In this document: positions 8,075 through 15,491 of the stretch, one piece after another
Layout of the letters: each line of letters opens with the position of its first letter
Position numbering within the stretch: the first letter of the stretch is position 1
DNA from: Aeoliella sp052161615
GTDB lineage: Bacteria; Planctomycetota; Planctomycetia; Pirellulales; Lacipirellulaceae
Assembly (NCBI RefSeq): GCF_052161615.1
Contig: NZ_CP197417.1
Span: 2,294,001-2,358,000, forward strand
Length of the DNA stretch: 64,000 bases
Reading direction: 5' to 3'
Notes under the pieces: generated by a model
Seen by the model: only the letters and a program-made list of their open reading frames with translations
Database searches by the model: none
Told to the model about the DNA's origin: nothing
Program-made: the position numbers and the translations under genes

Positions 8075-8533
8075 TCAGGTTTTAACGGCAATGTGCTTGG
8101 CTTTCGCCGCCTCGGTTTTGGGGAGGGTGATGACCAAGACGCCATCGCGATACTCGGCAACCACTTCATCCTCCTCAACGGGGCATGGCAGCGAAACCGT
8201 CCGGCTAAACGTGCCCTGGCGTCGTTCGACGTAGTGCAACGTTTTGCCTTTTTCCTCGCGCTCGAAGGTCCGCTGGCCGCTGACGGTCAGCATGTTACCG
8301 TTGAGCTGAATGTCGATCTCTTTGGCTTTGACGCCAGGCAAATCGACCTTCACCTCGACCGCCGCGTCTGTCTCGGCGATGTCGAGCGAAGGAACATGAC
8401 GCCCACCGAACAAGGCGTCGGGGCCTTCCTCCCAAAGTCGGGAAACCATGTGTTCCATTTCGTCGTACAGGGCGCGAGGACCCTCCCAACGGGTGGGGGC
8501 GGTCTTCGGCCGTGGTGCAGTTAGTCCGACCAT
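8075..8533 (-). CDS. Hsp20 / alpha-crystallin small heat-shock protein
   Basis: A 152-residue small chaperone. The alpha-crystallin domain occupies roughly residues 50-145: VEVKVDLPGVKAKEIDIQL, the loop GNMLTVSGQR, the stretch YGTF-like RRQGTFSRTVSLPCPV, and the end DGVLVITLPKTEAAK. It binds unfolding proteins without ATP. The start at 8533 is fixed by a strong Shine-Dalgarno sequence (AAAGGAG, 8 nt before ATG); the frame is open further upstream but that part is not protein-like. It follows the BON gene by 95 bp on the same strand, so both probably share the sigma-54-type promoter upstream of BON, with the hairpin at 8575-8628 between them. Confidence 0.93.
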   Translation of the reverse strand: MVGLTAPRPKTAPTRWEGPRALYDEMEHMVSRLWEEGPDALFGGRHVPSLDIAETDAAVEVKVDLPGVKAKEIDIQLNGNMLTVSGQRTFEREEKGKTLHYVERRQGTFSRTVSLPCPVEEDEVVAEYRDGVLVITLPKTEAAKAKHIAVKT

Positions 8534-8574
8534 TTGTCCAACTCCTTTCCTCAACCTCAAAGGTCGTAGCGATC

Positions 8575-8628
8575 CAACGAGGATGGTCGCCACTTGCCGC
8601 GTAGCGCCGGTGTGGCGACCCCTCGTTG
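8575..8628 (-). promoter_or_regulatory. Long hairpin between BON gene and hsp20
   Basis: GTGGCGACCCCTCGTTG (8612-8628) pairs with CAACGAGG and GGTCGCCAC (8575-8593): 17 pairs with a 2-nt bulge and a loop of about 18 nt. It starts directly after the BON stop codon and ends about 30 nt before the hsp20 ribosome site. It could be an attenuator, an RNA processing site or a temperature-sensitive leader; it does not itself cover the Shine-Dalgarno sequence. Confidence 0.5.
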
Positions 8629-8892
8629 TTAAGGGCTGTGCCAATCTCGGCCAGACGCCCGAACTTCGATCTGGTTGTCGACTCGCGAAACTCCTTGCAA
8701 TCGAATGGCGGCCTCCTGCGCTAGTTGCTTGAAGTAGAACGTAGGAACTACTCCCCGCAGTGTCAGGACGTCGCCTTGCCAATCGCAGTCCACCCGCTCA
8801 ATCGCGGGGTGGATGCTCTCGTCCACCATCTCCGCCAAGATTCGAGAGCCTGAAAAACGCTCGTAATCAGGAGTAGTTGAAGGCGTGAGCAT
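8629..8892 (-). CDS. Small BON-domain protein
   Basis: An 87-residue protein consisting of one BON domain: a helix (SRILAEMVDESIHPAIERV), then DCDWQGDVLTLRGVVPTFY with the conserved central Gly, then a second helix ending LQGVSRVDNQIEV. BON domains bind membranes or other macromolecules and occur in osmotic and envelope stress proteins. No signal peptide is visible. I set the start at 8892 because GGAGG lies 8 nt upstream; an ATG at 8943 would add 17 residues but has no ribosome site. A good -24/-12 promoter lies 64-79 bp upstream. It is probably co-transcribed with hsp20. Confidence 0.75.
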   Translation of the reverse strand: MLTPSTTPDYERFSGSRILAEMVDESIHPAIERVDCDWQGDVLTLRGVVPTFYFKQLAQEAAIRLQGVSRVDNQIEVRASGRDWHSP

Positions 8893-8955
8893 GACCGAGT
8901 CCTCCAAGACCGAATGACGCTGAACCGAAGTGTCGGCTGCCATTGGTTTCTGTTA

Positions 8956-8971
8956 GGCAACTCGCATACCA
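8956..8971 (-). promoter_or_regulatory. Sigma-54 (-24/-12) promoter for BON-hsp20
   Basis: On the minus strand the sequence reads TGGTATGCGAGTTGCC. GG and GC are separated by exactly 10 bases, and 9 of the 12 informative bases match the consensus TGGCACGNNNNTTGCW. It lies just upstream of the chosen BON start at 8892. The same class of site precedes the usp pair at 10444. Confidence 0.65.
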
Positions 8972-9042
8972 AACTGGCTATCGCGGGAAAGGTCGCGAAA
9001 ACGCGGGCCTTCGCGTATCGGGGCGATTTCAACTTCGCGAAA

Positions 9043-9061
9043 GCGTGCGAACGTCGCGCGC
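9043..9061. promoter_or_regulatory. Candidate enhancer dyad upstream of BON-hsp20
   Basis: GCGTGCGAACGTCGCGCGC is an imperfect dyad (7-bp arms, one mismatch) lying 72-90 bp upstream of the -24 element at 8971. It shares the core GTGCGAAC with the perfect dyad 72-87 bp upstream of the usp promoter. That position is normal for activators of the NtrC family. Confidence 0.4.
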
Positions 9062-9114
9062 GAGTGCGCCGCTTTGGCACACGCACACTTGGGGTGGGCG
9101 TCGCGTTGCCGCGT

Positions 9115-10233
9115 TTACTTCGAGACGGGGGGATTTACCGGCACGGTCAACTCAAACGCGGCACCCCCGTTCGGGTTAGCGGCCACCGCGATCGTGCCGC
9201 CGTGGGCCTCGAGAATGCGGCGGGCGATGGCCATGCCGAGGCCGGTGCCTTTGGCCTTGGTGGTGTAGAACGGCTCGAACACCCGGGCCCGCTGCTCGTC
9301 GTTGAGGCCGGGGCCGTTGTCGCGAACCATCACCCGCCAGGCGGGCTCGCCATCGAGTGCCGAGGATTCGGCGAAGATGGAAAACTCCACCGGATCGCTA
9401 CAGGCGGCCAGAGCGTTCTCGATCAAGTTGCGGAACACTTGGCTGAGTCGGAAGCGATCGATGCGGCACTCCATCGGGTTGTCAGGGAGTTCTTCGATCA
9501 GGCGAACGTCGCGTTTACAGCGGTGATGGTCTAGCGAATTCCAAGCCTCGCGCCACACCGACGCAAGCGAAGTGGCCTTACGCTCCAAGTGCAGCGGGGC
9601 GGCGTAGTTGCGGAGTTCTTCGAGCAGGGCGTTCAGCGCATCGCTCGCGCGCTCGATGGCATCGAGTTGATGCTGAACCGGCGGGTTTTCAGTTTCCAGG
9701 TTGCGGGCGACTTCTACGGCGATTTGGATTCGTTGCAAGGCGTTACGGGCTTCGTGGGCCAGCCGCGCGGTGGCTTCGCCCAACAGCGCCAGCCGTTCGG
9801 CTTGGATCACCCGCTGCTCGGCTTGTTTTGGCTCGGTAAGGTCGCGAATGATGCCGGTGAAGAGCCGGCCACGCTCGAGAAGGATCTCGCTCACCGACAG
9901 ATGCATCGGAAATTCGCGACCGCTTTTATGGCGGCCGATCGCTTCGCGGCCGATGCCAATGATGCGACGAACGCCCGTGGTGAGGTAGGCCTCGAGGTAG
10001 CCGTCGTGCTCGGAGCGGTAGGGCTCGGGCATCAACATGCAGATGTTTTGGCCGAGCACCTCGTCCGCGGAAAACCCAAACATGCGTTCGGCGGCACGGT
10101 TCATCGACTCGCAGCGTCCGCGCTCGTCGATGGTGATGATGGCTTCGACCGCCGTGTCGAGGATGGCTTGCAACCGGGCCTCGCGCTCGTGGCGGTCGTC
10201 GCGTTGGCCTTTTTCACGCGATTGGTCCATCAT
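9115..10233 (-). CDS. PAS sensor histidine kinase, FixL-like
   Basis: A 372-residue cytoplasmic kinase without membrane segments. Residues about 20-135 form a PAS domain strikingly like that of FixL: GQNICMLMPEPYRSEHDGYL, then IIGIGRE, then FPMHLSVSEI. H76 aligns with the heme-ligating His (H200 of Bradyrhizobium FixL) and R96 with the oxygen-contacting R220; R206 is replaced by Ala and H214 by Arg. The kinase core has phospho-acceptor H160 (RLAHEARNALQ), N-box N273 (RNLIENALAA), G1 DNGPGL (305-310) and G2 GTGLGMAI (329-336). There is no attached receiver; the NtrC-type regulator at 3902 is a candidate partner. It is divergent from the usp genes and next to BON-hsp20. Confidence 0.9.
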   Translation of the reverse strand: MMDQSREKGQRDDRHEREARLQAILDTAVEAIITIDERGRCESMNRAAERMFGFSADEVLGQNICMLMPEPYRSEHDGYLEAYLTTGVRRIIGIGREAIGRHKSGREFPMHLSVSEILLERGRLFTGIIRDLTEPKQAEQRVIQAERLALLGEATARLAHEARNALQRIQIAVEVARNLETENPPVQHQLDAIERASDALNALLEELRNYAAPLHLERKATSLASVWREAWNSLDHHRCKRDVRLIEELPDNPMECRIDRFRLSQVFRNLIENALAACSDPVEFSIFAESSALDGEPAWRVMVRDNGPGLNDEQRARVFEPFYTTKAKGTGLGMAIARRILEAHGGTIAVAANPNGGAAFELTVPVNPPVSK

Positions 10234-10356
10234 CGAGCCTCACCCGTCTTCGATACCCTCTCCCTACCACCGTCGTGTGCGAGGGTGGTTGTTTCCGCAC
10301 CAGTCCACGATTGTGGGGTCCCTTGTCTCGCAATTCAAGTCATTTCGCCGGAATGC

Positions 10357-10372
10357 TGTGCGAACACGCACA
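10357..10372. promoter_or_regulatory. Candidate enhancer dyad upstream of usp pair
   Basis: TGTGCGAACACGCACA is a perfect 6-4-6 palindrome 72 bp upstream of the -24 element at 10444. It shares GTGCGAAC with the dyad upstream of the BON-hsp20 promoter at the same distance. It lies in the 310-bp kinase/usp divergent region, which otherwise holds no gene. Confidence 0.45.
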
Positions 10373-10443
10373 GATTTTTCATGGCGGGCTCACCAGCGAG
10401 TTGGAAACTTGCCTATTTCTAAGCGTCCGGCGCTTCAGGAGAC

Positions 10444-10459
10444 TGGCATCGAACTTGCA
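10444..10459 (+). promoter_or_regulatory. Sigma-54 (-24/-12) promoter for usp genes
   Basis: TGGCATCGAACTTGCA matches 10 of the 12 informative bases of the sigma-54 consensus TGGCACGNNNNTTGCW, with GG and GC exactly 10 bases apart. It lies 85 bp upstream of the first usp start codon and downstream of the palindrome at 10357. Confidence 0.75.
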
Positions 10460-10543
10460 TTGATAAAGATTACCCCCACCCTCGGGTGCCAAGCGTTCGA
10501 TTTGAAGCGATATGGCACCCTCTCTTTTCGATTGGAGACTGCC

Positions 10544-11056
10544 ATGAAACTTCGCGCAATCCTTTGCCCCACCGACTTTTCGAAGTCCAGCGAAGAGGCC
10601 CTCGCCTACGGATCGTACCTGGCCGAGGAAACCGGCGCCCGGTTGTACTTGCTGCATGTAGTCGACGAAAGCGCCGCCTACACGACCGAGTACACCGGCA
10701 TGGGTTACCTGGCCGACTTCACGCAGCAGATCGAGCACGAGTCGCAGGTGCTACTTGAAGCCGTTTCGCCACCCTCGGCCGAAGTGGAGTTCGAGCGACA
10801 CCTGTTGCTCGGCACCCCCGCGCGGACGATCATCGAGTTTGCCGATGAACACGACGTGGACCTTGTGGTCATGGGATCGCACGGGCGGACAGGGCTTTCC
10901 AGGTTGCTGTTAGGCAGCGTTGTGGATACCGTAGTGCGTACGGCCCACTGCCCTGTGCTAACGGTCCGGCCACGCGAGGCTCATTCGACCTCGAATGCCG
11001 AAAGTGGCGCCGAGAGTGGCACTGAGATCACTCCGGTAACGACCGGCTCGAGTTAA
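10544..11056 (+). CDS. Universal stress protein (UspA family)
   Basis: A 170-residue protein with one Usp domain. It starts with the typical first strand and Asp (AILCPTDFSKSSEEAL), has LYLLHVVDE at the end of the second strand, and carries the ATP-binding signature GSHGRTGLSRLLLGSVVDTV (G-2x-G-9x-G-S/T), so it is probably of the nucleotide-binding type. About 20 Ser/Glu/Thr-rich residues form a loose C-terminal tail. ATG at 10544 has GGAG 7 nt upstream; the frame continues far upstream but that part is antisense to the kinase. The second usp gene follows after 34 bp. Expression is likely under the sigma-54-type promoter at 10444. Confidence 0.92.
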   Translation: MKLRAILCPTDFSKSSEEALAYGSYLAEETGARLYLLHVVDESAAYTTEYTGMGYLADFTQQIEHESQVLLEAVSPPSAEVEFERHLLLGTPARTIIEFADEHDVDLVVMGSHGRTGLSRLLLGSVVDTVVRTAHCPVLTVRPREAHSTSNAESGAESGTEITPVTTGSS

Positions 11057-11090
11057 TCGTATTCGAACATGCGGCTAAGGAACCCTAGCA

Positions 11091-11522
11091 ATGAAAAACT
11101 GGTTTGAGAACAAGGTGCTCCTAGTGCCGGTGGACTTCAGCGACGACAGCATTAAGTCGGTGGACGAAGCGCTGGCGATGGCTGACGCCGGCGACAAAGT
11201 GCACGTGCTTCACGTGGCGGCCGATCTGGATGTCACCACGCCAGGCGTGGTTTGGGAGTCGCTCAGTGAGGACGTGCAGCGGAAGAACGTCAACGAGGCG
11301 TTTGCCAAGTACTTCGCCGACCCGCGGTACAACGGATTGAACTTTCACGTTGCCTTTGGCGACGCGGGGCATCGCATCGTCGAGCAGGCCGAAGCCATCA
11401 AAGCCGACGCGATCGTGATGGCGTCGCACGGCCGCACCGGCTTCCGCCGGCTACTGATCGGTTCGGTCGCCGAGCGCGTACTGCGACTGGCTCACTTGCC
11501 GGTCGTCATGCTGCGGCACTAG
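11091..11522 (+). CDS. Universal stress protein (UspA family), second copy
   Basis: A 143-residue single Usp domain. The first strand reads VLLVPVDFSDDSIKSVDEAL, the nucleotide-binding loop ASHGRTGFRRLLIGSVAERV, and the last strand LPVVMLRH. It differs clearly from the first copy (for example no extended tail and a different middle region, YFADPRYNGLNFHVAFGDAG), so this is an old duplication or two separate members rather than a recent copy. It is the last gene of the pair; a strong bidirectional hairpin at 11551 follows. Confidence 0.92.
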   Translation: MKNWFENKVLLVPVDFSDDSIKSVDEALAMADAGDKVHVLHVAADLDVTTPGVVWESLSEDVQRKNVNEAFAKYFADPRYNGLNFHVAFGDAGHRIVEQAEAIKADAIVMASHGRTGFRRLLIGSVAERVLRLAHLPVVMLRH

Positions 11523-11550
11523 AAGTACCATTTCATCGCCGTAAATAGCA

Positions 11551-11585
11551 AAGCCGTGGTGTTCTATTCCGGAACACCACGGCTT
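11551..11585. terminator. Bidirectional terminator hairpin
   Basis: A perfect 14-bp stem (AAGCCGTGGTGTTC at 11551-11564, GAACACCACGGCTT at 11572-11585) with a 7-nt loop lies between the convergent usp and phosphoesterase genes. The ends are A/T-flanked on both strands. Confidence 0.8.
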
Positions 11586-11611
11586 GTTTCGTAGGACGAC
11601 TCTCCGGTCTG

Positions 11612-12691
11612 CTACTTGGTGAAGTTGGCCAGCTCTTCGAGGTTCAGCGTGTACTGCTGATGGGGGCGTTCGTCGTAGCGATCGAGCACGGGAGAGTAGG
11701 TGCGGACCTTGACCGTCTTGCCGTCGGGCAGGAACTCTAGCAGCCGCATATCGCCCTGGCCACCCTCTTTGTTCATCTGGTAGTTAGCCAGCATCTGATG
11801 AACGGGATTCCCATGCTCACCGGGCGTCGAGCGGAAACCGGCACCGTCCTGGAGCACGTGCCCGTTGAAGGTCATCCGGAAATTGGGGTGCTTTGAGACG
11901 AGCTTTTCCCAAAGCTCCTGACCATCGTTGACCGAGGTACCAGTGGCCTTTTCGACGCCATAGGCATGAGGGTTCCAATTTTGCTTGGGCCCCTTATTCT
12001 TCCAGTCGTAGATGGTGTCGTCGTAGTACATGTAGGCGTGGGTGACCAGCATTGCCTGATGATCGGGGTGATCCTCAACCACCTTATTGGCCCATTCGAC
12101 CACCTCGTCACGGGGGCCCCACTCGAGGGCAAGCACCAGCCACTTCTTGCCACCTGCCTCGAACTCATGCCAGGTATTGTCGGTCTTCCCCTCCTCGAAG
12201 AACCCACCAATCGACCCTTGAGCGGCGTAGGAGCTGTTGGGGCCGAAGTACCGATCCTCGTTGAAGTAGCTTTCACGCGTCGCGCCGTTGCCCTTCGGCC
12301 CGTAGTCGTGATTGCCGGGGGCCATCGCGTAAGGCACCTTGCCATCGAGCATGGACATCGACTTCAGGGCGTTGTCCCATTGGTCGGTTGTGTTGCGGTT
12401 GGTGATATCGCCCTCGTGCAGGACGTACTTCAGGTTCAGCTTCTCGGCGTTGTCGACCAGGAACTGCGTTTGCGCGTCGAAGTGCTGGGGAAAATTCTGC
12501 GAATAGATCTGCGTGTCAGGCAATATTGCCAGTGTCCAGGATCCCTGGGAGGGAGACTTCATCGCAGCCGTCGACCAGCGCGAGGCCAGCAGGCTGGGGA
12601 GAAAGCACATCGCCACCAGAACGCTACGCCGGCTTGGTTTGGATTCCGACGGGAACTGAAACTTCATGTGCGGGGCTACCTGTGTGGTCAT
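11612..12691 (-). CDS. Exported calcineurin-like metallophosphoesterase
   Basis: A 359-residue protein with a twin-arginine-type leader (SRRSVLVAMCFLPSLLASRW). The metal-binding motifs of the calcineurin-like fold follow in order: LPDTQIYS (D), EGDITN (GD), APGNHDYG (GNHD), VTHAYMYYD (H) and FNGHVLQDG (GH). The substrate is unknown; similar secreted proteins are annotated as generic phosphodiesterases. The start may be 12691 or the ATG at 12667 (AGGT 10 nt upstream); both keep the leader. It stands on the minus strand just downstream of the GH51 gene and ends at the shared terminator. Confidence 0.85.
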   Translation of the reverse strand: MTTQVAPHMKFQFPSESKPSRRSVLVAMCFLPSLLASRWSTAAMKSPSQGSWTLAILPDTQIYSQNFPQHFDAQTQFLVDNAEKLNLKYVLHEGDITNRNTTDQWDNALKSMSMLDGKVPYAMAPGNHDYGPKGNGATRESYFNEDRYFGPNSSYAAQGSIGGFFEEGKTDNTWHEFEAGGKKWLVLALEWGPRDEVVEWANKVVEDHPDHQAMLVTHAYMYYDDTIYDWKNKGPKQNWNPHAYGVEKATGTSVNDGQELWEKLVSKHPNFRMTFNGHVLQDGAGFRSTPGEHGNPVHQMLANYQMNKEGGQGDMRLLEFLPDGKTVKVRTYSPVLDRYDERPHQQYTLNLEELANFTK

Positions 12692-12897
12692 GGAAGAACC
12701 TATGGCAACGGATGCTTGCTGCCATCAATCGCCCCATGATATCTCAGGTACAAGCCGGAAAGCTCGCGCGCATGCGTCGATTTTCGGGCCAATTAACACC
12801 ACTTTTGCGAAACCAGTGTGATCTGATATCCCACGATGGGTGCCAACATCCGCACACTGTGCCGCCACCATGAGGATCGGCGTTCCACCGCACGGTG

Positions 12898-15339
12898 CTA
12901 CTTCACCTTCACGCGAAGCAACTGCACCGAAGTGGGTGGCAGTTCGATCGACATCGTCGGCGTGGCGGGCATGGTCGATTCGACGGGCTCGATGGGCTGC
13001 GACTCGCGGTTGTTCATCGCCTCTGGCGCTCCGGCGAGTGTGGTCACCTGGACTTCGTCGCCCAGTGAGAGTTCGCCTTGCAAGTTCACCTTGGCCGTGA
13101 CCGCCTCGGTGCCAGGGTTCACGATCTTCAGCAAAAGTTCGCCTGTCGACTTGTCGAACGTGGGCGAAGCGACCACCTCGGGAGCCAGAGGCTGGTAGTC
13201 GTGTACCAGTTCGTCGTCCAGGTAGCAGCGAATGCGGCCCGGTTCGAGTTCGACGCGGAGGTCGTACCAGCGGTTGTTTTCGATGCGTCCGCGCTTGGCC
13301 GCGAGACGATCTTGACCACCTTTTCGCTGTAAGGCGTGTTCGGTGTTGCCCCAGCCGCCGACGTTCCACCAGTAGTTGCCGTTGTCACCATGGCCAAACA
13401 CTAGCAGGAAGCCCTCGTTCCCTCCGGTCTTCCGTGCGCGAACCTTGAAGACCGACTTCTCGCCCGTCGCCGACTCGGGGGCAATGCTCACCGCGGCTTC
13501 CATGTTGCGGTCGCGCTGGGCGTAGACACCATCCTTGAGGACGAAGTCGCCTTGTTCGACTTCCCAAGTCGAGAAGTCCAGCGGCTTGCCATCGAGCGAG
13601 GCCGATTCAACTTCAATGCCGGTCCGCCAAGTGCCGATGCCGACACGCCCTGCGTACTTCTCGTCGGACAAGGCACGCTCGGACATCTCGACGGTGTTGT
13701 CGAGGTAAACGTCGCCCTTGTTCCTACTAAAGAGTTGCTGCACGTAGTAATTCGGCGTCTTCACCAATTGCTGGTTGTCGAACCAGATGAGGTCGGCTTT
13801 GGTCCACTGGGTCGATCCGTACTTGGCGAACAGCGGGGCATAGCACGCCATATCGACGATGTCGGCGTTCCGTTCGATGCCGGTCAGGTACGCCGCTTCG
13901 GCCACCGCGTTGAATTGGCGGTTGTCTTCCGACGCGTACTCGCCCACGAACACCTTGGGCTTCGCACGATCAAAGGCATCGAAGCGACGCACGTTATCAA
14001 GGTACCAGCCGGGCTGCATGTAGTAATGCTCGTCCGAGCTGTAGACGTTGGTACGTGTCATCAAGTCGTACAATGGAATCTCGGGGCCCAACCCGGAGGT
14101 ACCGATGAGTTTGATGTCGGGATACTGCTTGCGAATCGCGTCGACAAACAGCGGGAATCGCTCACGAACTTCCGGCGTGTCGTGCTCCTCGTTGCCGAGG
14201 CAGAGGTACTTGAGATTGAACGGTTCGGGATGACCCATCGCCGCGCGAAGAGCTCCCCACTCGCTATCCACCGGACCGTTCGCGAACTCGATTAGATCCA
14301 GGGCGTCGTCGATCCATTCGTGAAGGTCTTCCATCGGCGCGAAATCGAACGGCTGACGGAAGCCGCACGCCACGCCCAGCGGCACGACGGGCAGAGGCTC
14401 GGCGCCGATGTCTTCGCACAACTGCATGTACTCGAAGTAGCCAAGGCCGTAAGTCTGATGGTAGCCCCACAAGTTCCAGTTCGGCTTACGCTCGGCGACA
14501 TCGCCAACGGTGTCTTTCCAGCGATAGGCGTTGGCGAGGCCCTGACCGTGGGCAATGCACCCACCGGGGAAACGCAGAAAACCGGGCTTTAGGTCAGCAA
14601 GCGACTGAGCCAGGTCCTTTCGCATCCCATTCTTGCGGCCTTTGAAGGTGTCCTGAGGAAACAGCGACACCATGTCAAGCATTAACTTGCCACCGCCATT
14701 CGTCACTAGCACTAGCTGCGTGTCGGCGGCCGAGTCGCTGGCCGTGATGGTTTTTTCGTACTTGGTCCACTGGTCGCTGATGCCATCGATAGTTGCAGAA
14801 CCGAGAACCTCGCCATCCTTGGTCTCGAGCGTTACCACCAGCGGGGCGTCATGATCTTCGGTGCGTTTGGCGTAGACCGAGAAGTCGTACTTCGCGCCCT
14901 TTTCAACAACGATGCCACCGAAGCCCTCGTTGCGAACACCGGCCTGACCGTCGCCGGCAAGCTTGAGTTCGAGGTACTTCGTGTTCTTCTTATTGAGCGG
15001 TTCGTCGGTCTTCACCGCGAGTTCCGCCTTGCCACCCTCGCGCTCGACCTTCGACCAAGCAAACAGCGGGTGCAACTGACGACTGTTTTGTGCCCAACCA
15101 TCGACCGGGTAGTACTCGAACGAGCGATTTTGAACGAGCTCGGCGTAGAGGCCACCATCGGCCCCGTAGTTGATGTCCTCGAAGAACAAGCCGTAGAGCA
15201 CGGGGCTGATCGCCACGGTAGGCCGATCGACGTTGACGTCGATCTTCACTTCGGCACCGCGTGAGCACGATGCGCTCGCGAGGCAACTAACGAACAACGT
15301 GGCAACAACTGCGCGAAGAACCAACATTCCGCCTGGCAT
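12898..15339 (-). CDS. GH51 alpha-L-arabinofuranosidase, exported
   Basis: An 813-residue secreted glycosidase. A signal peptide (MLVLRAVVATLFVSCLASAS) is followed by the family opening VAISPVLYGLFFEDINYGAD. A carbohydrate-binding beta-sandwich is inserted at about 120-240 (YDFSVYAKRT, WTKYEKTITA). The TIM barrel has the acid/base Glu in LGNEEHDTP (about residue 380) and the nucleophile Glu in VFVGEYASED (about 463). A laminin-G/DUF1080-like insert (about 605-720, GNYWWNVGGWGN) sits within the C-terminal beta domain, making the protein longer than typical GH51 enzymes. Expected activity is release of L-arabinose from arabinan or arabinoxylan. AGGAG lies 8 nt before the ATG at 15339. Confidence 0.9.
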   Translation of the reverse strand: MPGGMLVLRAVVATLFVSCLASASCSRGAEVKIDVNVDRPTVAISPVLYGLFFEDINYGADGGLYAELVQNRSFEYYPVDGWAQNSRQLHPLFAWSKVEREGGKAELAVKTDEPLNKKNTKYLELKLAGDGQAGVRNEGFGGIVVEKGAKYDFSVYAKRTEDHDAPLVVTLETKDGEVLGSATIDGISDQWTKYEKTITASDSAADTQLVLVTNGGGKLMLDMVSLFPQDTFKGRKNGMRKDLAQSLADLKPGFLRFPGGCIAHGQGLANAYRWKDTVGDVAERKPNWNLWGYHQTYGLGYFEYMQLCEDIGAEPLPVVPLGVACGFRQPFDFAPMEDLHEWIDDALDLIEFANGPVDSEWGALRAAMGHPEPFNLKYLCLGNEEHDTPEVRERFPLFVDAIRKQYPDIKLIGTSGLGPEIPLYDLMTRTNVYSSDEHYYMQPGWYLDNVRRFDAFDRAKPKVFVGEYASEDNRQFNAVAEAAYLTGIERNADIVDMACYAPLFAKYGSTQWTKADLIWFDNQQLVKTPNYYVQQLFSRNKGDVYLDNTVEMSERALSDEKYAGRVGIGTWRTGIEVESASLDGKPLDFSTWEVEQGDFVLKDGVYAQRDRNMEAAVSIAPESATGEKSVFKVRARKTGGNEGFLLVFGHGDNGNYWWNVGGWGNTEHALQRKGGQDRLAAKRGRIENNRWYDLRVELEPGRIRCYLDDELVHDYQPLAPEVVASPTFDKSTGELLLKIVNPGTEAVTAKVNLQGELSLGDEVQVTTLAGAPEAMNNRESQPIEPVESTMPATPTMSIELPPTSVQLLRVKVK

Positions 15340-15491
15340 GGGTCCGTACTCCTAAGGAGAAAGGGAGCGTCGATTGCGGGACCGGTAGCCATCCCGCCGG
15401 GCCGCATTATAGCCGGACCGGCGGGGTGGTGGAAATGTTTCCTCACAAAAATTTATGAAATAAGCATTCGGGCCAAGGGGCCGGAGCGAAA

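Noticed and set aside
9589..10422. Long plus-strand frame (277 codons) opposite the histidine kinase
   Set aside because: It is the antisense shadow of a clear kinase; the translation has no family motif and its end runs into the usp leader.
10037..10543. Upstream extension of the first usp gene
   Set aside because: The extension is antisense to the kinase and contains the sigma-54 promoter; the Usp fold starts at the ATG at 10544.
13552..14295. Plus-strand frame (247 codons) inside the GH51 gene
   Set aside because: Antisense to a well-supported enzyme; no domain seen.
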